Source: Paraphoma chrysanthemicola
Lineage: Eukaryota > Ascomycota > Dothideomycetes > Pleosporales > Phaeosphaeriaceae
Length of the DNA: 64,000 nt
Direction: 5' to 3'
NCBI GenBank assembly: GCA_020744225.1
Contig: JAGMWG010000001.1
Span: forward strand, 3,286,001 to 3,350,000
Shown: piece by piece, positions 53,544 to 64,000 of the stretch
Layout: each line of letters starts with the position of its first letter
How positions within the stretch are numbered: position 1 is the first letter of the stretch
The notes under the pieces: model-generated
What the model was told of the DNA's origin: nothing
Seen by the model: the letters and a program-made list of their open reading frames with translations, nothing else
Database searches by the model: none
Position numbers and translations under genes: made by a program

Positions 53544-56500
53544 TACCCGAATGCGGTTCGCCACCACATGATATTGTGGTTTTTTTCATACAGGCAACGG
53601 CTTTCACGACGCTCACGACATATACCCGGCCCCGAAAGCGGCGAAGATAAACGAGACCGTACAACACTAATCCAAAGTGTCGGGTCCACCACGTATCCCC
53701 TCGTGTGAGACTCTCATGCTTACTGGTGTGGTCACCCAATGATCAGGCGTGTTGCGGGACTTCATCTATAACTTGCATATACCGTTTTGAACGGTGGAGA
53801 ACGGGCTTACACACCACTCGGTGTCATTTCCTTGTTGGTTGATTTTCTCAGCCACGGGGTCTAGCGAGCAAGCATATTGTCATTGCATCTCTTATCCTGC
53901 ATGATCCCTCTTTCTAGGGCTTACTGGGCCAGGCGTTGCAGCTCAGGCATACCATGCAGCCACGTTTGTGTTTAGCATTTCGGTTCTTCTGGATCTGGGG
54001 GCGTTTGGGCCGGCGTTGAGTCGGTACTTTGATGCATGGGATGAATAGCGGGTAAAGTGTTTTGCTTTGGGAAGGCGTTGGCGAAGGCTCGCGCAGGGCG
54101 GAGTCGGAGGACGATGAATGGGGAACCTGGGTGGTGGGATCGGAGGTACATTGACAAGGGTGAGGATGTTTAGGCGAGGGGATAAATTGCTATGCATATA
54201 CGTTTTAGGCATGTCGCTTGTTCGTGTTGCTGTAGTTGAGCATATCTGTGGGGAAATGCAATGCAAGGAATATTATTTTCTGGATCGACGTCCTTGTCCT
54301 TCACTGTGAAATAACACTCATTACGGACTGAGGACTTGCATTTGCCAACACAAGGCATACATGGGTCCGAAATCTGAAGAACGCATGGAAAATCATCCAA
54401 ATGGCAGATCACTCTCAAGAAGCTACGTTTCCTATTCTTCATTTCACCGCGTTCTAAACTTTCACTTTCATCAACCCAACCAACTATCCAGACCATTTCC
54501 ACTGCACACAGCCTCAGCGCCCAACTCCCCACTAACATCCATCCAGACTCCAGATTAAACCCTACATACACTAACTCCCATCCACATACGTCACCACTCC
54601 GCACCCGTCTGCATCACTAAGACCTTACTAATATTCTCCCCATCATCAAGCACGCGAATTCGCATCCCAAAGACTCCACCGCTCAACACAAATTCGCGTA
54701 ATGACGTCGCGCTGCAGTATGCGCAAAGCCGCAAACACGATCTGGACTGTCGAAATGTGGTGCGCATACGTTTTGCGAGGCGAGATGCGAGAGCGAGGCT
54801 GGCTGGCAGTCGAAGTGGGCGTGTAGTGAGGCTTGGTTCGAGACTCTATCTTGTGCGACCATCACGGTACTCTAAACCCCCTCGAACGTACAGTAGTAGT
54901 ACAGTCAGTAGTGAAGAAGACACGCAAGTATATTCCAAGACCTAGCTGAGACAAAGGACCTGCAAAGCGATCTATTTCCGCGTTTCGCTACCTGCAGGTG
55001 ATTGATGGATATACCGCATAACACGAAATCCTATACCGTGCCCGTATGAACTAATCACCGTGTCCGTCAGACTCCTTTCACCGCGACGCATGCAGTATCG
55101 CCAACCCCTGCGACCGTTGGCGTGCGGTTCGCTAACCCTTGTTTCTGGAACCGAAGATGTGGGCACGCGCTAGGCTGGATGCGGAGTGGGCAAGCGAGTG
55201 TGCATAGCGACTGTCGGATGGTGCATGCCAACCACCACCGGCGGTCAGAATGGCAATGGCATGGGTAATAATGTGCGAAGGATGAGCGGGCAAGGGAAGA
55301 AAGCTTGGATGCAGCGGGCCGTGGAGCGTTGGCTGGGGGGTGGTTATGGATTGGGCAGGAGTGGGGTGGGGGAGGTGGAGGATCTAGGAAGGAAAGGGAA
55401 GAAAGTGCGAAACTATAGTGCTGTTGGATAGGAGTAGTTGTATCTGTGGCTTTGGTCTACTGTTCGAGTTTGTGCGTTTCTCTCTGCAGAGATGTCCAGT
55501 TCTATTGATTCCGTGTCGTTGAAACAATCCAACTTGATAGCTTCCTTTGCCAACCTCGATCTCTGCTTCGGCATAGTAGCATATCATGTAGCTAATACCT
55601 AGCAGTATAATATCCTTTCACTCTCAGACGATACGTGAATACTCAAACCTAGTGCCGAATCATTTCAGCCAACTCCTATCTGGCCTCTGTTCTCGCTTCA
55701 CCGACATGGCGGCAAGCTAGCCACTACCATGGTCGGAGCTGCTCGCCAACCTTACATGTATGGCTTACTGTGTACGAGATGTACGGGGGCTGAAAAGCAA
55801 GGGGAAGCGACTCCCAGAGGAGTGGACGCAGGTACTCCGCTATTCTATGAAGTCTCCAAGCAGTGTTTACGCGAGAAGTAAGCGAGGACTAAGCCATAAC
55901 TGTGAGTAGATGCTGTGTGGAGCCTGTAAAGTTCAAAGCTCGTGTGACCTTGAACATACTTAGAGTTCTTGTTGTAAAAGCAGATGTTGTATTGCTGGAT
56001 GCTGGAGACGTGCTCTCCAGCTCCAGTGCAGCGAAGCCTGGTACAGTTCTTCAAATTTAAGCCGTCTAAGTACATGTACAATTTGCTTTGCAAAAGGACC
56101 GTTCCTTCCCATGGGTACTTCCGCTGTTCGGCTTCTGACTGTACGCAAAGACACCATGCGTCCAGATGCTTGACACCTTTTCGCTTATGGTACTTCAAGC
56201 AGCAGCGTAGCATGCATACAATACTACGTATTCAAGGGGAAGCGAAAGTGCATGCATACGCAGCCTGACTCGTAGTCCAGAAGCCGTATGCCTAAGCTTC
56301 TGGAACATTGAAGTAAGGTGGGGTTGGTAGGATGCGCAAAGTGGAGCAAAGATGCAAATGTCAGCTTACATTTCGCCCAGTTGGGTAAATGCCGTTTCGG
56401 TACAACGACCACGTTAGAACATGTAAACACGCTCTTGGGATTTTGTGTTGGTTTGTGTCGGACACAAGACCGTCATTTGTCATGTCTTGAATATGTATCG

Positions 56501-56592
56501 TGAGACATTTCGCTATCCCATGTTGTTCCATAAAGTACCTGCATGTGCACGCCTGCCGCTCAATCCACGCAGCCCCCATCCGAATCCGTCAA
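53544..56592. other. Long gene-poor region
   Basis: 3.05 kb. Only short frames. The best is 55186-55431 (plus): its end, NNVRRMSGQGKKAWMQRAVERW with LGRKGKKVRNYSAVG, is coherent and lysine-rich and could be the last exon of a small gene. I could not find an upstream exon with matching phase, so it is not called as a gene. 54940-55000 and 55560-55660 are AT-rich. Confidence 0.4.
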
Positions 56593-58629
56593 CTAGCCCG
56601 CGAATCCAGCTCTGGCCATCTTCTTGCCCCTCTGGTCCTTGCGGTTGTGATTCGCCCGTGAGCTTTTATTTGCATCCTTGCGTTGCCGTGCAATCTGTGT
56701 AGCCTTGTCGTCCACGGGGCCTGCAACATCTCCACCACCGCGACCGCCTCGTCCACGGCCTCGACCTCTACCGCGGCCCCGATGATTACCGCGATGTGCG
56801 TTGTCGCCGCTTGCTTGGCCGCTCTCGTCGCCTGAGCCTGCGGGACTGTTACGCCAGGATGTAGGCGCGAGTTCGCGCTGTTGGCCGGCGAAAGTGGAGA
56901 ATCTGGCTTCGAGACGGCGAAGCCGCTTGGGGTCGCGAGAGATCATGATGCTCCATCCTTCAATTGCTTCGTCTGTCATGCCGGTCTCGCTCTTGAGGGC
57001 ATGGCGCGCTTTGCCTCTCCTTGTCTCGGCGTCTCGGCCGAATAGGTCGGGTGTCATGGTATATGCGCGGAACAAGGCTTCTTCGTTCTTGTCCCGCAAA
57101 TCGGCGTCTACCTCTTCAGGTCCGGTCGTGGCGGTGTCGACGGACGCGCCTACATCTTCGGCGTCGTACGTGTCGTCCCGCTCATCGTCGTCAGAGTCGA
57201 AGGCTGCTAGTGCTGCTAGGATGGACGATTTGGCTGGTGCTTTGCTACGATCTGACAAGATTGTATCTGCGGTGAGCTCTTTGCCCCGCCGACCGATGTG
57301 CAATCGAGAGGCATCCACGGCAAGCTTATCGAATTCATCATCATCAAACACATTCCGCCGCTCAGGTAGATGTTGACTTGAACGAGGCGGTGGGACTGGC
57401 TGAGGTGCGGAAGTAGCCGTTGGCCTTGGTCTGGTCAGCTCTGAGTACGACAACACTGTAGTGACACAAAGAATTAAAAGAACTTACAGTTGCTCGCTTC
57501 GATCAGCATTGGTGAGATGAGGCGGTAAGGAGTCTTCTAGGAGATGCGCAGTGACTTGTTCGATGTCGTCGTTGTACTCATCCAACAGCTTGACAATAAA
57601 TCCAGCTCCAAGGTCAGGAAATAAGTCCTCGATCTGCGTGATGATGCTCATTCGATGCACGTGTACTTGTCCATCGAACGCACCATGGCCATAGTCTTCA
57701 GCTTCAACCTTGCTCTTTCCCTTTTCGACCTTTCTCCGGACAAGCCTCTTCGGCCGCGCGACGCTGGATTGACGGAATGCACTGAGTGAAGCAGCGGTGT
57801 TCTTGACGCGGGCTGCTTCAGGCGCAGTTGCTTTATCTCGAATCTTCTCTAGAAGCGGCGTGTTTGTGACTATGTCTGCAACCAGTGTCCTCTTTCCTGG
57901 CTCCTTCTTCTGTTCTTGCTCTTCGCTCGACTTCAAGCTGTACAGATGGTCGGACAGTAACGAATGATTGGGCTTTGCGCCCTCAAGGATGGACGTCAGT
58001 CCAAGGTATGCTATCGTGACAAGCTTCTTCTGCATTGAAGATGGCACAAGAGGATATGCTGCTGACAATGCATCCAGGAAGTCGGATCCTGTCAGCATGT
58101 ATACGCTTGCTTCTGGCGACACTCGCAATAGCGGGGCTACCCTGTTGAGTGTGCTTTCTGCTTCTTCTGGTCTTTTTGATTCCAGATTTCTAATGAGCGA
58201 TGTCTTTGCAGTTTGCAGTGACTTTTCAATCACCGCCCCCTTTCGTGCCCATAACTTTTGCAGTAAAGTCCGGAACTGCTCGCTCTTTGGAAATACACTG
58301 CTGAGGTCCGCAAGCGATGGCCATGCGAGAAGGGCCGTAGGCACATCATCTCTCGAGAATAGCCTATGAAGAAGATAGAAACATTGTTTCCGTAATGACT
58401 GAACTTTTGAGGCGATGCTGTCGTCATGAGCTAATTCGTGAAAGAAGGACAGAAGGAATGGCGTCAGCGTGTCTTTCTCAGATATCGCAGCAAGAAATTT
58501 TAGGTCGTCGAGCCGTAGATATAGCTCGGCCAGTGATGTCCATGAATCGAGATATAGCTGCCACTCATCTGGCAAAATGCTGTGTCGAAGTTTGCTGTCT
58601 GGGAAAGGCGCGAAGTGGGGTAGAGACAT
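56593..58629 (-). CDS. CUE-domain protein, CUE3/ASCC2 type
   Basis: ATG at 58629 (MSLPHFAPFPDSKLRHSILP). The N-terminal part (58629-57484) is all-helical with LYLRLDDLKFLAAISEKDTL typical of ASCC2; a CUE domain ends it (IITQIEDLFPDLGAGFIVKL with LLDEYNDDIEQVTAHLLED). The downstream part (57457-56593) reads SELTRPRPTATSAPQ, RNVFDDDEFDKLAVDASRLH, EEALFRAYTMTPDLFGRDAE, RHALKSETGMTDEAIEGWSI with an RGRGRGRGRG run and a basic end, the known C-terminal half of fungal Cue3. Together they form the Cue3/ASCC2 subunit of the complex that acts on collided ribosomes. The junction is odd: a good donor (CAACT|GTAAGT, 57485-57484) and acceptor (CTACAG|TG, near 57450) give a frame one base off the downstream frame. 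A frameshift, sequence error or unusual intron is needed to join them. Confidence 0.8.
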
Positions 58630-58998
58630 TGTCGCGAATAGTTGGTGGTGAGTGTGGCGAGGATGTAGGCGCACTCAGTACTGCCAGCAGCTGTTGGAAG
58701 CGCACTTCTGCCAAGATACAATTCCCGTGCCTGTCATGGAGTCATGATGGCTCATGGGTGCAGTAAGCTCGAGCCTTAATCCGCTCTTTTCCGAATATGG
58801 TCTAGTGCCGCCAAGATTTCCACACAGTGCAGCGCCGAAAATTGACTTCGCGAAAAGACATCTTCAACGACACGAACGCCGTCGCACGCCCAACCACACC
58901 AGTCATCACATTACCGTGATCGCAGATCCAGGTCGTGACTGAACTTTGTTCATACCGCCAATTTTACACTCTTCACCACCAACCCACCCACCGACAAC
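58630..58998. promoter_or_regulatory. Divergent intergenic region, CUE3 / RPS20
   Basis: 369 bp between divergent starts of a ribosome-quality-control gene (minus) and RPS20 (plus). Presumed to carry the strong RPS20 promoter; a pyrimidine-rich stretch precedes the ATG, but no named site is claimed. Confidence 0.4.
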
Positions 58999-59454
58999 AT
59001 GTCTTACAGTGCGCCAACCCCGCCTATCTAATTTTCTCTCAATCGCTAATGGTTTTGCAGACAAGCCCGAGAAGGACTTCGGCGATGGTCCCAAGATCCA
59101 CAAGATCCGCATCACCCTGACCTCGCGCAACGTCAAGTCCCTCGAGAAGGTGTGCCAGGAGCTCATCGACCGCGCCAAGACCAAGGAGCTCCGCGTCAAG
59201 GGCCCCGTCCGCCTGCCCACCAAGCACTTGAAGGTCACCACCCGCAAGACGCCTAACGGTGAGGGTTCCAAGACCTGGGATACCTTTGAGATGCGCATCC
59301 ACAAGCGTACGTTACATCTTTGCGGGGAAAAAGGCGAGCAGAAGACTAATTGGAAACAGGTCTCATCGATCTCCACGCGCCCACCGAGGTCGTCAAGCAG
59401 ATCATCATCAACATCGAGGCTGGTGTTGAGGTCGAGGTCACCATCGCCGCATAA
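58999..59454 (+). CDS. RPS20: 40S ribosomal protein S20 (uS10), 116 aa
   Basis: Three exons: 58999-59008 (only ten bases, ATG TCT TAC A), 59061-59306, 59360-59454; introns 59009-59060 and 59307-59359. The protein MSYNKPEKDFGDG, KIHKIRITLTSRNVKSLEKV, CQELIDRAKTKELRVKGPVR, LPTKHLKVTTRKTPNGEGSK, TWDTFEMRIHKRLIDLHAPT, EVVKQIIINIEAGVEVEVTI-AA is the complete uS10 protein of the small ribosomal subunit, part of the head near the mRNA entry. The ten-base first exon is a common design in fungal ribosomal protein genes and was fixed by frame. Codon use is clearly C-ending and biased (CTC, AAG, ATC, GTC), as expected for high expression and unlike the accessory genes at the left of the window. Confidence 0.97.
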
Positions 59455-59972
59455 GCGCTTGTTGGAAGACGGGATTGGGAAGGAGAGAAAGGGTCTGAAC
59501 AGGAATGTGGTTATGAACAGCTCTTGGAGCTAGGAATATACGACAATGAAATAATTCAAGACCAACCATACACTATATGCTGCAGTGACACGGCAAACGC
59601 AGTTGCAGAACAGCATCCGGACAAACTGACACTACGCGCATGGTGGGCTAAAGTCCGACCAGTGATGGCGTGGCACGATATGCTTCGTTTCCATCGTTTA
59701 TACCAATGTTGCTGACCATAGGATCACCCTAATATTCAATTGACCGGGTGTACAGATTGTGTACAAAAAATGTGCCTAATGAAAGAAAGATCTGATATCC
59801 CAGGAGGATTTTAATATGATTACTTCACCGAAAGCTGCCACGGCTTTATACGCCTCGGGCATCCGTTTAATGATTATGAGAAATAGTCATACTCAAATGA
59901 GGCACTTGTTTCCAATATCAACAAAACACCCGCACCTTAAAGTACAAAGAACAACTTCCACACCCCACACGC
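59455..59972. other. Intergenic, converging 3' ends
   Basis: 518 bp between the 3' ends of RPS20 and the minus-strand SDR. AT-rich right half; no feature recognised. Confidence 0.5.
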
Positions 59973-61157
59973 TCAACTCGTTTCCGCATTCTCCAACGTC
60001 TCGATATTCGTCGCCCCCATAACCGCCCTCATCGCCTCATCCGCAAACCCAACCGCCTCTCTATAATAATGCTCCTCCCCCGAAATCTCCACTGCCTTAC
60101 CATACAACACCTCCGCTTCCCTTCCCCCATCCCCATCCCCATTCATAACCCTGGCAACCCCTTGTCCCTCCCCCATCACGACCCCGGACCCATCATCCCT
60201 CCCCTCAACCAACATACCCACGGTCCTCGCAATTTTGTCTACAGGCGTGAAATACCTCTCCGGAAAATTCTCCCACTCCGCCACGCTGAGGAGATTCGTC
60301 TTGACGACGCCGGGACAGATCGCATTTACGCGAATGCCAAATTTATGGTAATACCACGGTGCAATGCTGCGCATGAACCCTACAACGGCGTGTTTGGACG
60401 CCGTGTAAATCGGGCTGTAGTACGATGGGTAAAGCCCGCCACAGGACGCGGTGAGGACAATCGAGTGATCAGCGCGAGGGGATTTGCGCATGTAGTGCGC
60501 CGCGAGGTATACTGTTGTGATTACGCTTTTGAGATTGATATCAATCAGGGCGTGCATGCCTTGCACTGGGAGGATCGGGTCCCCGTTCTCATGGGTCTGG
60601 TCGTCGGTGTAGAAGTTTGCGCGCTCGGCGATGCCCGCGTTGGCGAAGACGAAGTCGATACGTTTATGTGTTGCGAAGATGGCGGAGAAGGTGGATGCGA
60701 GGAGGGATTCGTCGGTGACGTTGCAGGTGTGGAAGGTTGCGTTGATGGAGGCGGCGATGGATGTGCCGGAAGGGTTGAGGTCGAGGATGTGGATGGTCCA
60801 GACTGGAAGCTGGGACAGGAGAGTTGCGACGGAGAGACCCATGCCGGATGCTGGGAGACGTCAGTTGTGTGGTGCTTAACAAGAGTGATCTAAGCAGAGA
60901 AAAGCTGGAACAAGGAGGTTCCACCGAACATGACGGGATTAATGATGGCCGTCAACCCGACGTATTCTGTGTGTTGATGGGCTTGTAACCCTTAATTACA
61001 ATACAGAATGATAACTAGCAGAGCTTAGTATCTCAAGCAAGAAAGCTCTCATTGTACTGTGCGATATCTCCACCTGCCGTGATGGGCTTCCATGCGGTGA
61101 CACGAAGAGAATACTCTTACCTCCTCCAGTGATTACCGCAACCTTGTTAGGCTCCAT
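59973..61157 (-). CDS. Short-chain dehydrogenase/reductase (304 aa)
   Basis: Two exons: 61121-61157 (ATG at 61157, MEPNKVAVITGG) and 59973-60850; intron 60851-61120 (GTAAGA..TCCCAG) is 270 bp, far longer than any other in the window. The join gives the full cofactor motif ITGGASGMGLSVATLL. Then ILDLNPSG (acidic residue after the second strand, NAD preference), CNVTD, FVFANAGIAERANF (NAG at residues 83-85), the catalytic Ser in VLTASCGG (about 148), YTASKHAVVGFMRS with Tyr161 and Lys165, and IRVNAICPGVVKTNL. All catalytic residues are present, unlike the SDR at 8.4-9.3 kb and the relic at 16.8 kb. The pattern is of the 15-hydroxyprostaglandin-dehydrogenase-like SDRs; substrate unknown. Confidence 0.9.
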
Positions 61158-64000
61158 GGTGACAGCTCCGTCATCCGCAATGCGGGTGTGTCGTTGCTCG
61201 CTCGCCAGGCCCAATGCTTTGCACCACGATCAGCATGTGACGGCACAGCGCTGAAGCAGTGGTACGTGATTAGGATCGTCCACCGCCTCCTAGGGAAGCT
61301 TCCCACTAGATATACAGTGCCCTCAGAGGGTTTTTTGCCATCGTCCATCGGGACTGAGAAAATATTTCCCCCCCGCACTCAACCGGAAAAGCTCATCCGG
61401 AGTGCAGTTGTATCTCGCGTTGGGTCGAATCTACGAGATCTGAGGCATCGGAACTGAAGCATTGGAGGACGGGCTGTATTTGCCAGACGATTATATCTGG
61501 TAACACGTAACGGTTTACGATTCTGGAGATTTGTCAATCGGCGAGGAAGAGTTTCGCGGGATGAAGCCATTCATATGGACATGTTAGACAGGCGGCGGGC
61601 CTACTGGATACTGCGACTAGTACTTCGGATTCCCGGCTCATGAAGCCCACTCAACCTGTGGACGAGCTACTCCATTGTAGAATATTACGGCCAATACGGG
61701 AGTTTTGGGGGTGCACTCTCCCTCTGCATAGACGTAAGCGAGAAGCAGCTATAATGATAAAGCTGTCATAATCGTACTTGAACAGTATAGGCTCCAGCCT
61801 CGCGAGTTCTACATGCCGCGTTGGTATCGCATGGATACAGCAGTCGACATTTTGGACTACTCGCCCCGTCAACGAGATAATGTTGGGTCGTCATAGCACT
61901 TAGAAGTGTTTGCTTGTTTCCTCGGCAAAGCTCCCAGGCGCCGAACATAAATTTGTGAACTCCCTTGATGAGGCCGTCCATCGTACTGGGTGGGCTCTAA
62001 TGCAGTGGGATTTTGGTCGTCGCACTGCAATTAGCACGACTTCACAATTGCAGCGGCCTTACCGTAGCTTGAAGTCAAAGCTCGTGGGGTCGGTGTGAAA
62101 TGGGGTCGCGTAGTGATCTTCGTTGGTCGGACCTGAGAGCGAGGCTGAGTATTCATGAGCACACTGCCACGTTTCAGAAGCCTTTCAGGCCACGACAGAA
62201 TCGCGAACCCTTGAGATATCCAAGAATAGTAGTTGTGCATCCCAACAAGTGGGTCAGTGATCTGGTCCATGTGCACATGGCATCAAATGCCACAGGTGGA
62301 TCTCCAACCTTGTAGGCTGTACCGGGACCGCGGTGCCTCAACGATGCGCGGGTACTATGTAAAGTAGAAGGTAAGAGACCCCGTAATTTGCCAACGCAAT
62401 TGCCGTCAAGTAGGGTTGCATATGCTGGACCAGATACATACAGAGTCATGTTGGTTGGCCTTTGAGTGGGTCAAACAAGAGGACATACGACCAGCACATC
62501 TGCAGGTGGCCTGGAAGTTTGTCCTGCAGTTTCGGCAGAGCTTTGGGATGCTCCCGAACCTGGCCCGCAGCCCGTGACTCTTTGCAGGATTGACTTGGAC
62601 GAGTAGACTTACGAGGCGCATCCTCATGTCTCTCGGCTCGCAAACAAGATGGCCTGATCGTCGACATCGTAGAGTAATCACCGGGTTCGTCTCGAGACGA
62701 TGCACGACGTTCAAGCGGTAGGTTCGGTACTATTCCGCTGGTGATTCAACTGAAGACGCGTGGGCTGGTCGGCGTCGAACTAGATAGCTCGACTAAAGGT
62801 CAGGTTGCCGGCCATTGGAGCGTAACGTGATTCACCCGCAATCCTTCCGAAGTTTCGAAGTGACTGATCTGGTTTGTAGCTGCGTCCTTGCTTGTAGGCC
62901 TGGAGCATTTACCACTGTCACTGCCAGTTACGCCGAGCACTAAGCACCTGGCGTTCTCGTAAAGACTGCCCGACAGATACCCGGTGTGAGGCATGAAAGA
63001 GTGATGTATGTGAAAGTGAGAAGCGGGTGGCGCCGTTAATGATGTGACTTTGTGTACTTTCCACTGTACGAGGCAGGCGCAACACGCAGTAGGGGACGGC
63101 TGCGATCAATTGCCACACTTCACGATATCACCACACAACGCCAGCTGCTGCTTTTCGGCGTATCTTCGTCGGCATGCCACGGCCCGGACGCTACTTTGTC
63201 CAAGATGGGCACCTCGCCGACGTGCAATCCACTCTCAGGCACGCATCTTGCGTGAGACACATTGTCCGTCTTCCTGCTGTCTTTCCAATTCGGCTCTATC
63301 CATCAACACCGAGACTCAGAGGCTGGTAGCGTCAAGCCAGCTGGGTGCAGCTATGGATATGGCCAGAAGCAATATTGCGTGGTTTGCGGTGCTGGTCCTC
63401 ATTAGCCCGGCCAATTCCTGCAATGCTAGGTAACTTTGTTTGGCTCGCAGTCCTTCGCTGCAATCGGCATCTCGCCTTGGATCGCAAGGCACAGGGGACT
63501 CGAAACTTTCACGGGCCAGCGAGACACAACGCCATCTCGTTGGTCATGTTTCTTCCTTCGCTCTTTAGCCACGTCAAGTTCCAACCCTTCGCAAATTCGC
63601 ACCATGCAGCACAACGTCTCGATGATAGGCGTTGATTTGAAATGCAATCAAAAGCATCGTCGCAAGTTCTTACAGTCCGCGCGCTATGGCCTTGGCGCAT
63701 GTTGCGACTGGCAGCGGGTCAGTGGCGGTCGGTCCTCGGTGGAATGCTGAATAACAGCGGCCTGGAGAGCGACAACCGCACCGCAACAACCATTCTCGCA
63801 ATTCCGCCTTGAGACGTTTCTGACTCAGAGCTTTCATCTCAAATGATCTAAGCAAGAAAACGGGGCTGGTTTGGACCCCACATCACCCGCGTGGACTAAT
63901 TATATCCACGAACGCCCGGCTGCACGGCAGAGCCAACCAAGCCACGGACCACTTCTTCGCGCGGCTACACGGTGCCGTGAGCTTTAACGGGATCGGACAT
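61158..64000. other. Right-edge region without supported genes
   Basis: 2.84 kb. Many short frames on both strands, none with motif or splice support; average composition is unbiased. It may hold degenerate repeat or non-coding sequence, but I see no terminal repeats or transposase-like stretch. Confidence 0.5.

Noticed and set aside
1..64000. CRISPR arrays, bacterial operons, insertion sequences, LTR elements or viral insertions
   Set aside because: The window is eukaryotic with spliced genes; no direct-repeat arrays, transposase or integrase motifs, or terminal repeats were seen by eye.

Overview
This window is nuclear DNA of a filamentous ascomycete (Pezizomycotina, most likely Dothideomycetes; the class is an inference from gene style, not a measurement). 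Most genes are interrupted by introns of about 46-90 bp with GT..AG ends. The families present (HET-domain proteins, fungal P450s, GMC oxidases, Clr5-type proteins) are typical of mould genomes. Exon borders below were read by hand from reading-frame continuity and family motifs.

The window has two characters. Positions 1-34 kb look accessory. They hold four HET-domain (heterokaryon-incompatibility type) genes at 0.3, 2.8, 15 and 22 kb, a P-loop GTPase ending in a CaaX-like motif at 19-20.5 kb, a Clr5-type protein at 17-18.5 kb and a C2H2/3CxxC zinc-finger protein at 5 kb. Between 6.6 and 12.9 kb lies a block of four oxidative genes (P450, short-chain dehydrogenase, ABM-like protein, FAD monooxygenase), each carrying at least one apparent disabling lesion: a decayed metabolic cluster. 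A relic of another short-chain dehydrogenase sits at 16.8 kb. From 23.6 to 34 kb there is a second redox block that looks intact: an MFS transporter, a pisatin-demethylase-like P450, a secreted GMC oxidoreductase and a BBE-type FAD oxidase.

Positions 35-61 kb look like conserved core genome: a large disordered protein, DOP1 (1848 aa, six exons reconstructed across five introns), a PY-motif membrane protein divergent from it, two neighbouring single-pass membrane proteins that share a juxtamembrane/tail design (the first with seven exact 18-residue tail units), an MTF1-type mitochondrial transcription factor, TAN1 (THUMP domain, tRNA acetylation), an APH-fold kinase with a missing metal-binding Asp, a CUE3/ASCC2-type ribosome-quality-control factor with a splice-phase problem, RPS20, and a short-chain dehydrogenase. 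The last 2.8 kb and several intergenic stretches hold nothing I can support.

Most promising for follow-up: the HET/GTPase/Clr5 neighbourhood as a possible allorecognition locus, the synchronous decay of the 6.6-12.9 kb cluster, and the 18-residue cytoplasmic repeat of the 44.7 kb membrane protein.
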